Assembly (NCBI RefSeq): GCF_004795015.1
Contig: NZ_SSBI01000022.1
Span: forward strand, 1 to 64,000
Source: Streptomyces sp. A1277
Lineage (GTDB): Bacteria > Actinomycetota > Actinomycetes > Streptomycetales > Streptomycetaceae
DNA: 64,000 nt
Reading direction: 5' to 3'
The position numbers and the translations under genes are program-made. Positions 28,788-38,409 of this stretch are shown here, piece by piece (position 1 is the stretch's first letter; each line of letters opens with the position of its first letter). Under the pieces are notes generated by a model. That model was not told where the DNA came from, made no database searches, and saw only the letters and a program-made list of their open reading frames with translations.

Positions 28788-29924
28788 GTGGCCACGGACT
28801 ACTACGCCGTACTCGGCGTGCGCCGCGACGCCTCTCAGGACGAGATCAAGAAGGCATTCCGGAGGCTCGCCCGCGAGCTGCACCCGGACGTGAACCCCGA
28901 TCCGAAGACCCAGGAGCGGTTCAAGGAGATCAACGCCGCTTACGAGGTGTTGTCGGACGCCCAGAAGAAGCAGGTCTACGACCTCGGCGGCGACCCGCTC
29001 TCCCAGTCCGGGGGCGGCGGCGCGGGCGGGTTCGGCCAGGGCGGCTTCGGCAACTTCTCCGACATCATGGACGCGTTCTTCGGCACGTCGTCGCAGCGCG
29101 GGCCCCGCTCGCGCACCCGGCGCGGCCAGGACGCCATGATCCGGCTGGAGATCGACCTCTCCGAGGCGACCTTCGGCACCACCAAGGACATCCAGGTCGA
29201 CACGGCCGTCGTCTGCACGACGTGCAGCGGCGAGGGGGCGGCCCCCGGCACCTCCGCGCAGACCTGCGACATGTGCCGCGGCCGCGGTGAGGTCTCCCAG
29301 GTCACCCGGTCCTTCCTCGGCCAGGTCATGACCTCGCGGCCCTGCCCGCAGTGCCAGGGCTTCGGCACGGTCGTGCCGACCCCGTGCCCGGAGTGCGCCG
29401 GTGACGGCCGCATCCGCTCGCGGCGCACGCTGACCGTGAAGATCCCCGCCGGTGTCGACAACGGCACCCGCATCCAGCTCGCGGGCGAGGGCGAGGTCGG
29501 CCCCGGCGGCGGCCCCGCCGGCGACCTCTACGTCGAGATCCACGAGCTGCCGCACGCGGTGTTCCAGCGCCGCGGCGACGACCTGCACTGCACGGTCACC
29601 ATCCCCATGACGGCGGCGGCCCTCGGCACCAAGGTGCCGCTGGAGACGCTCGACGGCCTGGAGGAGGTCGACATCCGGCCGGGCACCCAGTCCGGCCAGT
29701 CCGTCCCGCTGCACGGCCGCGGCATCACCCACCTGCGGGGCGGCGGGCGCGGCGACCTCATCGTGCACGTCGAGGTGATGACCCCGACGAAGATGGACGC
29801 CGAGCAAGAACACCTCCTGCGCGAGCTGGCGAAACTGCGCGGCGAGGAGCGGCCCACCGGGCAGTTCCAGCCCGGCCAGCAGGGCCTGTTCTCGCGCCTG
29901 AAGGACGCGTTCAACGGCCGCTGA
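28788..29924 (+). CDS. dnaJ: Chaperone protein DnaJ (DnaJ2 type)
   Basis: A 378-residue type I J-protein that stimulates the DnaK ATPase. The J domain holds HPD at residues 32-34 and is followed by a Gly/Phe-rich segment. Four CXXCXGXG zinc repeats are seen (CTTCSGEG, CDMCRGRG, CPQCQGFG, CPECAGDG). GTG starts immediately after the hrcA stop, so expression is under CIRCE. Streptomyces usually has another dnaJ in the dnaK operon; this is the hrcA-linked copy. Confidence 0.95.
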   Translation: MATDYYAVLGVRRDASQDEIKKAFRRLARELHPDVNPDPKTQERFKEINAAYEVLSDAQKKQVYDLGGDPLSQSGGGGAGGFGQGGFGNFSDIMDAFFGTSSQRGPRSRTRRGQDAMIRLEIDLSEATFGTTKDIQVDTAVVCTTCSGEGAAPGTSAQTCDMCRGRGEVSQVTRSFLGQVMTSRPCPQCQGFGTVVPTPCPECAGDGRIRSRRTLTVKIPAGVDNGTRIQLAGEGEVGPGGGPAGDLYVEIHELPHAVFQRRGDDLHCTVTIPMTAAALGTKVPLETLDGLEEVDIRPGTQSGQSVPLHGRGITHLRGGGRGDLIVHVEVMTPTKMDAEQEHLLRELAKLRGEERPTGQFQPGQQGLFSRLKDAFNGR

Positions 29925-29938
29925 CGGCACCCGTCCAC

Positions 29939-29971
29939 GCGGTACGGGCCCGGCCGCCGGGCCCGTACCGC
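29939..29971 (+). terminator. Terminator of hrcA-dnaJ
   Basis: A perfect 15-bp stem (GCGGTACGGGCCCGG with CCGGGCCCGTACCGC) around a 3-nt CCG loop. Confidence 0.88.
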
Positions 29972-30036
29972 ACCCGGACAAAACGCTGCCGTGGGGCGGG
30001 CATCACGGGACAGGAAGGACATGGCACGATGCGGTC

Positions 30037-31110
30037 ATGTCCTCCGCGTTGACCGATCTCTGCCGGTATCCGATCGTGCAGGCCCCGATGGCGGGTGGTC
30101 CCTCCTGCCCGCAGCTGGCCGCGGCCGTCGCCGAGGCCGGCGGGCTCGGCTTCCTGGCCGCCGGGTACAAGACGGCGGACGGCATGTACCAGGAGATCAA
30201 GCAGGTCCGCGGGCTGACCGGACAGCCCTTCGGCGTCAACCTCTTCATGCCGCAGCAGAACCTCGCCGACCAGGGCGCCCTGGAGGTCTACCGCCACCAG
30301 CTCGCGGGCGAGGCCGCCTGGTACGAGACGCCCCTCGGCGACACCGACACCGGCGGGGACGACGGCTACGAGGCCAAGCTCGCCATCCTGCTGGAGGACC
30401 CGGTCCCGGTCGTCTCCTTCACCTTCGGCTGCCCCTCGCGCGACACCCTCGACGCGTTCGCCGCGGCCGGTACGTACACCGTCGTCACGGTCACCTCGCC
30501 CGAGGAGGCCCAGGCCGCGCAGTGGGCCGGCGCCGACGCCGTCTGCGCCCAGGGCACCGAGGCGGGCGGCCACCGCTCCACGTTCCGCGACGACCCCGAG
30601 ACCGATGGCGAGGGGACCGGGCTGCTGTGCCTGGTGACCCAGGTGCGCGAGACCGTGCAGATACCGGTCATCGCCGCGGGCGGGCTGATGCGCGGCTCCC
30701 AGATCGCCGCGGTGCTCGCGGCGGGCGCCGACGCCGCCCAGTTCGGCACCGCCTTCCTGGTCTGCCCCGAGTCCGGCGCCCATCTGCTGCACAAACAGGC
30801 CCTGGCCAACCCGCTGTTCGTCCGCACCACCTTGACCCGGGCGTTCTCCGGCCGACCGGCCCGCGGCCTGGTCAACCGCTTCGTGCGCGAGCACGGGCCG
30901 TACGCCCCCGCCGCCTACCCCCAGGTCCACCACATGACCTCCCCGCTGCGCAAGGCGGCGGCCCGGGCCGGGGACGCACAGGGCATGGCGCTGTGGGCGG
31001 GGCAGGGCCACCGGATGGCCCGCGAGCTGCCCGCCGGCCGGCTGGTCCGGCTGCTCGCCGAGGAACTGGACGCCGCACGGGCGGCAGTGAGTACAAGGAG
31101 TACACAGTGA
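30037..31110 (+). CDS. Nitronate monooxygenase (2-nitropropane dioxygenase-like)
   Basis: A 357-residue FMN-dependent TIM-barrel protein. The start QAPMAGG and the phosphate-binding blocks (CAQGTEAGGHRS, IAAGGLMRGSQIAAVLAAGA) are those of nitronate monooxygenases. These oxidise alkyl nitronates, a detoxifying role. ATG at 30037 has a weak -10-like CACGAT 6 nt upstream. The stop overlaps the rsmE GTG by 4 nt, so the two genes are cotranscribed. Confidence 0.88.
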   Translation: MSSALTDLCRYPIVQAPMAGGPSCPQLAAAVAEAGGLGFLAAGYKTADGMYQEIKQVRGLTGQPFGVNLFMPQQNLADQGALEVYRHQLAGEAAWYETPLGDTDTGGDDGYEAKLAILLEDPVPVVSFTFGCPSRDTLDAFAAAGTYTVVTVTSPEEAQAAQWAGADAVCAQGTEAGGHRSTFRDDPETDGEGTGLLCLVTQVRETVQIPVIAAGGLMRGSQIAAVLAAGADAAQFGTAFLVCPESGAHLLHKQALANPLFVRTTLTRAFSGRPARGLVNRFVREHGPYAPAAYPQVHHMTSPLRKAAARAGDAQGMALWAGQGHRMARELPAGRLVRLLAEELDAARAAVSTRSTQ

Positions 31111-31853
31111 CGGCACCCGTCTTCGTCGTCGAACAGCTGCCCGGCGGGCCCGAGTTCGTCCTCGACGGGCCCGAGGGCCGGCACGCCGTCTCGGTGAAGC
31201 GCCTGCACACCGGTGAGGAGGTCGTCCTGACGGACGGCCGGGGCCGGTGGGCGCAGGGCGTCGTGAAGGCCGCCGAGGGCAAGGACCGGCTGCTGGTGGA
31301 GGGCCTGGACCCGGTCCACGAGGAGCCCCGCCCGGCGGCCCGGATCACCGTCGTGCAGGCGCTGCCCAAGGGGGACCGGGGCGAGGTCGCCGTCGAGACG
31401 ATGACCGAGACCGGCGTCGACGCGATCGTGCCCTGGCAGGCCGCGCGCTGCATCACCCAGTGGAAGGGCGACCGGGGCCTCAAGTCCCTCGCGAAATGGC
31501 GCAACACGGCCCGGGAGGCCGGCAAGCAGTCCCGCCGGGTGCGGTTCCCGGACGTGGCGGACGCGGCGTCCACCAAGCAGGTCGCCGCGCTGGTGGCCAC
31601 CGCGGACTTCGCGGCCGTCCTGCACGAGGACCGCGGCCACGACAGCGAGCCGCTGGCCACCGTCGCACTGCCCGAGGCCGGTGAGATCGTCCTGGTCGTC
31701 GGCCCGGAGGGCGGGGTGTCGCCGCAGGAGCTGACCGCGTTCGCTGCCGCCGGGGCCCGCGTCTGCCGGCTCGGCCCGACCGTCCTGCGCACCTCCACGG
31801 CGGGCACCGCGGCGACCGCCCTGCTGCTGGGGCGCACGGGGCGCTGGTCGTAA
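31107..31853 (+). CDS. rsmE: 16S rRNA m3U1498 methyltransferase RsmE
   Basis: A 248-residue SPOUT methyltransferase. An N-terminal PUA-like domain (FVLDGPEGRHAVSVKRLHTGEEV) precedes the trefoil-knot domain with VVGPEGGVSPQEL and RLGPTVLRTSTAGTAA, the SAM-binding knot. GTG at 31107 follows AAGGAG at 31095-31100 and overlaps the preceding stop. rsmE follows hrcA-dnaJ in many Gram-positives. Confidence 0.95.
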   Translation: MTAPVFVVEQLPGGPEFVLDGPEGRHAVSVKRLHTGEEVVLTDGRGRWAQGVVKAAEGKDRLLVEGLDPVHEEPRPAARITVVQALPKGDRGEVAVETMTETGVDAIVPWQAARCITQWKGDRGLKSLAKWRNTAREAGKQSRRVRFPDVADAASTKQVAALVATADFAAVLHEDRGHDSEPLATVALPEAGEIVLVVGPEGGVSPQELTAFAAAGARVCRLGPTVLRTSTAGTAATALLLGRTGRWS

Positions 31854-31925
31854 CCCGGCCTCCATGGGGTGGTTGTGGCCACAAGCGGTCTACCGCACCG
31901 TCAGGAGTGGTGGGAAGCTGCCCTT

Positions 31926-32471
31926 ATGGGGACATCAAGGGCATGGGGCCGTCGCGCGGTCCATCGCTTTCCGGCCGCACTCTGCCTCGCCGCCGCGGCC
32001 GTCACCGGCCTCACCGCCTGTGAGCCGGCCGACGGCCTCGGCACGCTGAACACCGCGACCGTCGCCGTGACCACCGACCGGACCGCCACCCGCGCGCTGG
32101 AGCACGAAGGCGTCGACGTGCGCTGGCTGAGCTGCACGGCCTCCCTCGGCAAGGACAGCGCGAAGGACTCCGCCACCCGCTCCGAGGCGCCCACCGCCTC
32201 CGCGCGCCGGGTGGCCGACGTCCACTGCGACGGCAAGACGGAGACCGGCCAGGACATCACGCTCGACGGCCAGGTGACCCATGCGGTCAACGGCCGGTGC
32301 GTACGCGGCGACATGACCGCCAAGACCGGCGGGCGCGCCGTCTTCCGGGCCACCCTGCTCGGCAACTGCACCGCCCCGGCCACGACCGCGCCGCCCGCCG
32401 GAGCCCCGGGCCGGGGCGGCGGCCCGACCGCCACCGTGACGGTGACGGTCACCGCGTACCCCGGCAAGTGA
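31926..32471 (+). CDS. Secreted lipoprotein of unknown function
   Basis: A 181-residue protein. A basic N-terminus and hydrophobic stretch (AALCLAAAAVTG) lead to the lipobox LTAC, so Cys31 or so is probably lipid-anchored. Two more cysteines (LSCTA, VHCDG) and two later ones may form disulphides. The tail is Pro/Gly and Thr/Val-rich (TATVTVTVTAYPGK). ATG at 31926 follows GGGAAG. No family recognised. Confidence 0.75.
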   Translation: MGTSRAWGRRAVHRFPAALCLAAAAVTGLTACEPADGLGTLNTATVAVTTDRTATRALEHEGVDVRWLSCTASLGKDSAKDSATRSEAPTASARRVADVHCDGKTETGQDITLDGQVTHAVNGRCVRGDMTAKTGGRAVFRATLLGNCTAPATTAPPAGAPGRGGGPTATVTVTVTAYPGK

Positions 32472-32606
32472 GGGCGCCACGGGGGCGATTGGCGGAGGCT
32501 TCCGCCGCCACCTCGGGGCCGCATATTCCAGGGGCATACGCGTGCCACCGGTGCCGCCACACGACGGACTCCGGCCAACCCCGTGCCACCTGGCACGCTC
32601 GCGGCC

Positions 32607-32612
32607 TAGGCT
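32607..32612 (+). promoter_or_regulatory. -10 box of the tricorn-type protease gene
   Basis: TAGGCT 7 nt before the GTG start, with no ribosome binding site, indicates a leaderless transcript. Just upstream lies a perfect inverted repeat GTGCCA-CC-TGGCAC (32583-32596), placed where a repressor would cover the -35 region. Confidence 0.55.
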
Positions 32613-32619
32613 GCTCCGT

Positions 32620-35600
32620 GTGACACAGCCTTCCTACCTCCGGTACCCCCATGTCCAGGGTGACTTCATCGCCTTCACCGCCGAGGACGACGTCTGGCTC
32701 GCCCCGCTCGACGGCGGACGGGCGTGGCGCGTCAGCGCCGACAACCGTCCCGTCGCCCAGCCGCGCATATCTCCCGACGGCACCCTCGTCGCCTGGACCT
32801 CCACCCGCGACGGAGCGCCCGAGGTGCACCTCGCACCCGCCGACGGCGGTCCCTCGCGGCGGCTCACCCACTGGGGCGACGCCCGCACCACCGTGCGCGG
32901 CTGGACCCCTGAAGGGGACGTACTGGTCACCAGCACCCAGGGCCAGGTCTCGCTGCGCCGCAGCTGGGCCCGGGCCGTCCCGGTCGACGGCGGACCCGCC
33001 CGGACCCTCCCGTACGGGCCCGTCGGCAACCTCGCGTACGGGCCCGGCGGACGGGTCCTGCTGCTCTCGGCCACCATGGGGCGCGAGGCCGCCACCTGGA
33101 AGCGCTACCGGGGCGGCACGGCCGGCAAGCTCTGGATCGCGGCCGAGGACGACCCGCAGGAGTTCGTCCGGGTCCACCAGGACCTCGACGGCAACATCGA
33201 GTGCCCGATGTGGGTGGGGGAGCGCATCGCGTTCCTCTCCGACCACGAGGGCGTCGGCGCCCTCTACTCCTCCCTGCCCGACGGCGGTGACCTGCGCCGG
33301 CACACCGGCACCGACGGCTTCTACGCCCGGCACGCCAGCACCGACGGCACCCGGGTCGCCTACGCCTCCGCCGGTGAACTCCGGCTTCTGGACAGCCTGG
33401 AGAGCGACGAGCCCCGCCGCGTCGAGATCCGGCTCGGCGGCCAGCGCGCCGACCTCCAGCCCTACCCGCTGCACGCCGACAGCCACCTGACCAGCGCGTC
33501 GCCGGACCGCACCGGACGTGGCAGCGCGGTCTGCACCCGGGGCGCCGTCCACTGGGTCACCCACCGGGAGGGCCCCGCCCGTGCGCTCGCCGCCGAGCCC
33601 GGCGTACGGGCCAGGCTGCCCCGCACGTTCCAGGCAGACGGCGACCAGCACGTGGTCTGGGTCACCGACGCCGAGGGCGACGACGCGTTGGAGTGCGCCC
33701 CCGCCACCGGCACCGCACCCGGCGCCGAGCCCCGCCGCCTGGCCGCCGGCCGGCTCGGCCGCGTCCTCGACCTGGCCCCCGCCCCCGACGGCAGCCGGTT
33801 CGCGGTCGCCGCCCACGACGGCCGGGTCCTGGTCGTCGAGCGGGAGAGCGGCGAGATCCACGAGGTGGACCGCAGTGAGAACGGCGACGCCTCCGGGCTC
33901 GCCTGGTCGCCCGACTCCGCCTGGCTCGCCTGGTCGCACCCCGGCCCCGAGCCGCTCAGCCAGCTCAAACTGGCCCACATCGCCGACCTCTCGGTCTCCG
34001 AGGCCACCCCGCTGCGGTTCCGGGACTTCGCGCCCGCCTTCACCGCCGACGGAAAGCACCTGGCCTTCCTCTCCGAGCGCGCCTTCGACCCGATCTACGA
34101 CGCGCACGTCTTCGACATGGCGTTCATCGGGTCCTGCCGGCCGCACCTGCTGACGCTCGCCGCGACCACCCCTTCCCCGTTCGGGCCGCAGCTGCACGGC
34201 CGGCCGACCGAGAAGGAGAAGGGCGGCGACGGCGAGGACAACCCCACCGCCCTGCCCATCACCCGCATCGACCTGGACGGCCTCGCCGACCGGATCGTGC
34301 CCCTTCCCGTCGAGGCCGGCGTCTACTCCTCGCTCCGGGCCGCACGGGACGGTCTGCTCTGGCTGCGCCACCCGGTCACAGGGGTCCTCGGCACGAGCGG
34401 GGCGGGCCCCGACGCCCGCCGCCCGGAAACCGTCCTGGAGCGGTACGACCTCGAAAAGCTGCGCTGCGAGGAACTCACCTCCGACGTCAGCCGTTTCGCG
34501 GTCAGCGGCGACGGGAAGCGGCTCGCCCTCGTCAGCCACGGCAAGCTGTCCGTCGTCCCGTCCGACAGCCGGGTGCCCGCGAGCTCCGACGACGACCACG
34601 ACGACGCCGTCACCGTCGACCTCTCCCGCATCCGCCGCACCCTCGACCCGGCGGCCGAGTGGCGCCAGATGTACGACGAGGCCGGGCGCATCATGCGGGA
34701 CAACTTCTGGCGCTCCGACATGGGCGGCGTCGACTGGGACGGGGTCCTGGACCGCTACCGGCCGGTCCTGGAGCGCGTCGCGACCCACGACGACCTCGTC
34801 GACCTGCTCTGGGAGGTCCAGGGCGAGCTGGGCACCTCCCACGCCTACGTGACCCCGCCCGGCGGGTGGCGCGACGAGTCGGCCCGGCAGGGGCTGCTCG
34901 GGGCGGACCTCTCGCGCGCGGAGGACGGCAGCTGGCGCATCGACCGCATCCTGCCGTCCGAGACCTCCGACCCGGCCGCCCGCTCGCCGCTCGCCGCGCC
35001 CGGGGTCGCCGTACGGCCCGGGGACGCGATCCTGGCGGTCGACGGCCACCCCGTCGACCCGCTCACCGGCCCCGCGCCCCTGCTCACCGGCTCGGCCGGC
35101 AAGCCCGTCGAACTGACCGTCTCGCCGGCCGACGGCGGCGACCGGCGCCACGTGGTCGTCGTGCCCGTCCACGACGAGGAGGCGCTGCGCTACCACGCGT
35201 GGGTCGCCGACCGGCGCGCGTACGTGCACGAGCGGTCCGGAGGGCGCCTGGGCTACCTCCACGTCCCCGACATGGTCGGCTCCGGCTGGGCCCAGATCCA
35301 CCGCGACCTGCGCACCGAGGTGGCGCGCGAGGGCCTGGTCGTGGACGTACGGGAGAACCGGGGCGGCCACACCTCGCAGCTCGTCGTGGAGAAGCTGGCC
35401 CGCCGCATCGTCGGCTGGGACCTGCCGCGCGGCATGCGCCCCTACAGCTACCCGGGCGACGCGCCGCGCGGGCCCGTCGTCGCCGTCGCCAACGAGTTCT
35501 CCGGCTCGGACGGCGACATCGTGAACGCGGCGATCAAGGCCCTGAAGATCGGCCCCGTGGTCGGTACGCGCACCTGGGGCGGCGTGGTCGGCATCGACAG

Positions 35601-35841
35601 CCGCTACCGGCTCGTCGACGGCACGCTGGTCACACAGCCGAAGTACGCGTTCTGGCTGGAGGGATACGGGTGGGGCGTCGAGAACCACGGCGTCGACCCG
35701 GACGTGGAGGTCGTGATGACCCCGCGCGACCACGTGGAGGGGCGTGACCCGCAGTTGGACGAGGCGATCCGGATCGCGCTGGAGTCGCTGACGCGGGTGC
35801 CGGCGAAGGTGGCGCCGGGGGTGCCGGGGCTCTCGGAGTGA
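32620..35841 (+). CDS. Tricorn-type S41 protease
   Basis: A 1073-residue protein resembling archaeal tricorn protease. Residues about 1-320 and 330-640 are beta-propeller repeats (six- and seven-bladed in tricorn). A C1 helical segment, a PDZ domain (about 750-840, GVAVRPGDAILAVDGHPV) and the C2 S41 domain follow. The likely catalytic residues are His in ELGTSHAY and Ser in NEFSGSDGD, with downstream Glu in WGVENHG. Tricorn acts as a cytosolic peptidase on proteasome products; Streptomyces also has proteasomes. GTG at 32620 is supported by the -10 box. Confidence 0.9.
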   Translation: MTQPSYLRYPHVQGDFIAFTAEDDVWLAPLDGGRAWRVSADNRPVAQPRISPDGTLVAWTSTRDGAPEVHLAPADGGPSRRLTHWGDARTTVRGWTPEGDVLVTSTQGQVSLRRSWARAVPVDGGPARTLPYGPVGNLAYGPGGRVLLLSATMGREAATWKRYRGGTAGKLWIAAEDDPQEFVRVHQDLDGNIECPMWVGERIAFLSDHEGVGALYSSLPDGGDLRRHTGTDGFYARHASTDGTRVAYASAGELRLLDSLESDEPRRVEIRLGGQRADLQPYPLHADSHLTSASPDRTGRGSAVCTRGAVHWVTHREGPARALAAEPGVRARLPRTFQADGDQHVVWVTDAEGDDALECAPATGTAPGAEPRRLAAGRLGRVLDLAPAPDGSRFAVAAHDGRVLVVERESGEIHEVDRSENGDASGLAWSPDSAWLAWSHPGPEPLSQLKLAHIADLSVSEATPLRFRDFAPAFTADGKHLAFLSERAFDPIYDAHVFDMAFIGSCRPHLLTLAATTPSPFGPQLHGRPTEKEKGGDGEDNPTALPITRIDLDGLADRIVPLPVEAGVYSSLRAARDGLLWLRHPVTGVLGTSGAGPDARRPETVLERYDLEKLRCEELTSDVSRFAVSGDGKRLALVSHGKLSVVPSDSRVPASSDDDHDDAVTVDLSRIRRTLDPAAEWRQMYDEAGRIMRDNFWRSDMGGVDWDGVLDRYRPVLERVATHDDLVDLLWEVQGELGTSHAYVTPPGGWRDESARQGLLGADLSRAEDGSWRIDRILPSETSDPAARSPLAAPGVAVRPGDAILAVDGHPVDPLTGPAPLLTGSAGKPVELTVSPADGGDRRHVVVVPVHDEEALRYHAWVADRRAYVHERSGGRLGYLHVPDMVGSGWAQIHRDLRTEVAREGLVVDVRENRGGHTSQLVVEKLARRIVGWDLPRGMRPYSYPGDAPRGPVVAVANEFSGSDGDIVNAAIKALKIGPVVGTRTWGGVVGIDSRYRLVDGTLVTQPKYAFWLEGYGWGVENHGVDPDVEVVMTPRDHVEGRDPQLDEAIRIALESLTRVPAKVAPGVPGLSE

Positions 35842-36094
35842 GGTGAGGTGAGGTGAGGGGCGGGGCGGGGTGGGCGGTGCGGGCGTGCTGTGCCTGCGGC
35901 GGGCCTGTTCCCCTACCCGCCCCTTCCCGTAACCGGGGCGCTGCCCCGGGCCCCGCTCCTCAAGCGCCGGCGGGGCTGGATCTTGCCCGTCGACGCGGGG
36001 GTCCGGGGGCAGCGCCCCCGAAGGCGGTCGGTCCCGGGCCCGCCCGGATAGGCTGCCCCGTAACGGATCACCGAGACAGAGGAGCGCGCAAGCA
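35842..36094. repeat. Intergenic region with dispersed palindromic repeats
   Basis: Holds GAGGT tandem copies right after the protease stop, a third copy of the CTCAAGCGCCGG repeat (35955-35988, with TCTTGCCCGT matching CTTGCCGT at 17718), and a GGGGCGCTGCCCC / GGGGGCAGCGCCCC palindrome pair (35937, 36006). A -10-like TAGGCT (36050-36055) may serve the HIT gene. No ORF is supported. Confidence 0.6.
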
Positions 36095-36454
36095 ATGGCA
36101 GGAGAACCGCAGCCCGACTGCCTGTTCTGCAAAATCGTCTCGGGGGAGATCCCGGCCACCATCGTCCGCGAGACCGACACCACCGTCGCCTTCCGCGACA
36201 TAAACCCCCAGGCCCCCACGCACGTCCTCGTCATCCCGCGGCTGCACCACCCCGACGCCGCGTCCCTCGGTGCCGCCGAGCCGCAGGTGCTCGCCGACGT
36301 GCTGTGCGAGGCGGGGAACGTGGCCGCCGACGAGAAGATCGACGAGACCGGGTACCGCGTCGTGTTCAACACCGGGGCCGGCGCCGGGCAGACCGTGTTC
36401 CACGCCCACGCCCACGTGCTCGGCGGCCGCGGCCTGGAATGGCCTCCCGGATAG
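36095..36454 (+). CDS. HIT-family protein (Hint-like)
   Basis: A 119-residue histidine-triad protein. CLFCKIVSGEIPA is the conserved Hint start and HAHAHVLGG (near residue 105) is the catalytic HxHxH triad. Hint proteins hydrolyse adenosine phosphoramidates. ATG at 36095 follows a GAGGAGCG. The stop TAG overlaps the GTG of rnz by one base, so the genes are coupled. Confidence 0.93.
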   Translation: MAGEPQPDCLFCKIVSGEIPATIVRETDTTVAFRDINPQAPTHVLVIPRLHHPDAASLGAAEPQVLADVLCEAGNVAADEKIDETGYRVVFNTGAGAGQTVFHAHAHVLGGRGLEWPPG

Positions 36455-37362
36455 TGTCCGCGCGTGAACTCGTCGTGCTCGGGACCGCCAGCCAGGTCCC
36501 GACGCGCCACCGCAACCACAACGGCTACCTGCTGCGCTGGGACGGCGAGGGCATCCTCTTCGACCCCGGCGAGGGCACCCAGCGCCAGATGCTGCGGGCC
36601 GGCGTCGCCGCCCACGACATCAACCGGATCTGCGTCACGCACTTCCACGGCGACCACTCGCTGGGCCTGGCCGGGGTGATCCAGCGGATCAACCTCGACC
36701 AGGTCCCGCACCCGGTGACCGCCCACTACCCGGCGAGCGGGCAGCACTTCTTCGACCGGCTGCGGTACGCCACCGCCTACCGCGAGTCCGTCGAGCTGAC
36801 CGAGGCCCCCGTCGCCGCAGACGGACCGCTGGCCACCACCGCCGCGTACACGCTCGACAGCCACCGGCTCTCGCACCCCGTCGAGTCGTACGGCTACCGG
36901 CTCACCGAGCCCGACGGGCGGCGGATGCTGCCCGCGAAGCTCGCCGAGCACGGCATCGCGGGACCGGACGTCGGACGCATCCAGCGCGAGGGCGCCCTCG
37001 GCGGTGTCACGCTCGGCCAGGTCTCCGAACACAGGCGCGGACAGCGGTTCGCGTTCATCATGGACACCAGGCTCTGCGACGGCGTGCACACGCTCGCGCA
37101 AGGGTGCGACATGCTGGTCATCGAGTCGACCTTCCTCCACGAGGACCGGAAACTCGCCGCCGACCACGGCCACCTGACCGCCGGGCAGGCGGCCGGGGTC
37201 GCGCGCGAGGCGGGCGTACGGCATCTCGTCCTCACGCACTTCTCCCAGCGCTACCCGGAGCCGGAGGCATTCGAGGCCGAGGCCAGGGGGGCCGGGTACG
37301 AGGGCGAGCTGACCGTCGCGCAGGATCTGACGCGGGTCCCGGTACCGAGCCGCCACCCGTAA
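36454..37362 (+). CDS. rnz: Ribonuclease Z
   Basis: A 302-residue MBL-fold endonuclease that trims tRNA 3' ends. Metal motif THFHGDHSLG lies at about residue 62; further histidines (ADHGHLTAGQ, THFSQRY) complete the sites. Since the tRNA genes here do not encode CCA, RNase Z processing followed by CCA addition is required. GTG at 36454 overlaps the HIT stop (TAGTG); ATG at 36439 is less likely. Confidence 0.94.
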   Translation: MSARELVVLGTASQVPTRHRNHNGYLLRWDGEGILFDPGEGTQRQMLRAGVAAHDINRICVTHFHGDHSLGLAGVIQRINLDQVPHPVTAHYPASGQHFFDRLRYATAYRESVELTEAPVAADGPLATTAAYTLDSHRLSHPVESYGYRLTEPDGRRMLPAKLAEHGIAGPDVGRIQREGALGGVTLGQVSEHRRGQRFAFIMDTRLCDGVHTLAQGCDMLVIESTFLHEDRKLAADHGHLTAGQAAGVAREAGVRHLVLTHFSQRYPEPEAFEAEARGAGYEGELTVAQDLTRVPVPSRHP

Positions 37363-37416
37363 AGCCACCTTGGAACCACCCAGCACCCAGCACCACATGC
37401 GTTAGCGAGAAACACC

Positions 37417-38409
37417 GTGCACCTCCCCAAAGCGGAACTCCACCTCCACATCGAGGGAACCCTCGAACCCGAACTGGCCTTCGCGCTCGCCGCGCGCAAC
37501 GGCGTGACCCTGCCGTACGCGGACACCGAGGCCCTGCGCACCGCGTACCTCTTCGAGGACCTGCAGAGCTTCCTGAACCTCTACTACGCGCTGATGGCGG
37601 TGCTGCGGACCGAGGACGACTTCACCGCACTCGCCGACGCCTACCTCACCCGCGCCGCGGCCCAGGGCGTGCGCCACGCGGAGATCTTCTTCGACCCCCA
37701 GGCCCACACCGCACGCGGCGTGCCCATCGGGACCGTCGTGGAGGGCCTGGGCCGGGCGCTGGAGCGCAGCGAGGAGAAGCACGGCATCTCCACCCAGCTG
37801 ATCATGTGCTTCCTGCGCGACCAGCCCGCCGAATCGGCCCTGGAGACCCTGGAGGCGGCCAGGCCGCACCTGCACCGGATCAGCGCCGTGGGTCTGGACT
37901 CCGCCGAGGTCGGCCATCCGCCCGCGAAGTTCCGCGAGGTGTACGAGGCGGCCGGGGCGCTCGGGCTGCGCAAGGTCGCCCACGCGGGGGAGGAGGGCCC
38001 GCCCGCCTACATCCGCGAGGCGCTCGACGTCCTGGGCGTGGAACGCATCGACCACGGACTGCGCTGCCTGGAGGACCCCGAGCTCGTGGCGCGGCTGGTC
38101 GCCGACCGGGTGCCGCTCACGCTGTGCCCGCTGTCCAACGTACGGCTGCGCGCCATCGACACCCTGGAGCAGCACCCGCTGCCCGCCATGATGGACGCCG
38201 GGCTGCTCTGCACGGTCAACTCCGACGACCCCGCCTACTTCGGCGGGTACGTCGCAGACACCTTCCACGCCGTCCACGAGGCCCTCGGCCTGGACCACGA
38301 GCAGCTGCGCACCCTGGCCCGCAACTCCTTCGAGGCGGCCTTCCTCGACCACGACGAGGAGCGCAGGGCACGCTACTTGTCGGAGGTCGAGGCGTACGCG
38401 TTCGACTGA
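37417..38409 (+). CDS. Adenine deaminase-like (adenosine deaminase superfamily)
   Basis: A 330-residue amidohydrolase. Metal ligands appear in LHLHIEG (about residue 9), AHAGEE (about 190) and NSDDPAYF (about 270). The start PKAELHLHIEGTLEPE and the HAEIFFDPQ block are characteristic of the fungal/bacterial adenine deaminase group rather than classical adenosine deaminase. Either way it acts in purine salvage, giving hypoxanthine or inosine. GTG at 37417 is assigned. The end overlaps the convergent MFS gene by 37 bp. Confidence 0.85.
   Translation: MHLPKAELHLHIEGTLEPELAFALAARNGVTLPYADTEALRTAYLFEDLQSFLNLYYALMAVLRTEDDFTALADAYLTRAAAQGVRHAEIFFDPQAHTARGVPIGTVVEGLGRALERSEEKHGISTQLIMCFLRDQPAESALETLEAARPHLHRISAVGLDSAEVGHPPAKFREVYEAAGALGLRKVAHAGEEGPPAYIREALDVLGVERIDHGLRCLEDPELVARLVADRVPLTLCPLSNVRLRAIDTLEQHPLPAMMDAGLLCTVNSDDPAYFGGYVADTFHAVHEALGLDHEQLRTLARNSFEAAFLDHDEERRARYLSEVEAYAFD

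Noticed and set aside
32449..37398. A 1649-codon antisense frame covering the protease, HIT and RNase Z genes
   Set aside because: Shadow frame of high-G+C coding sequence; no motif, start or ribosome binding site. The sense genes are all recognised.
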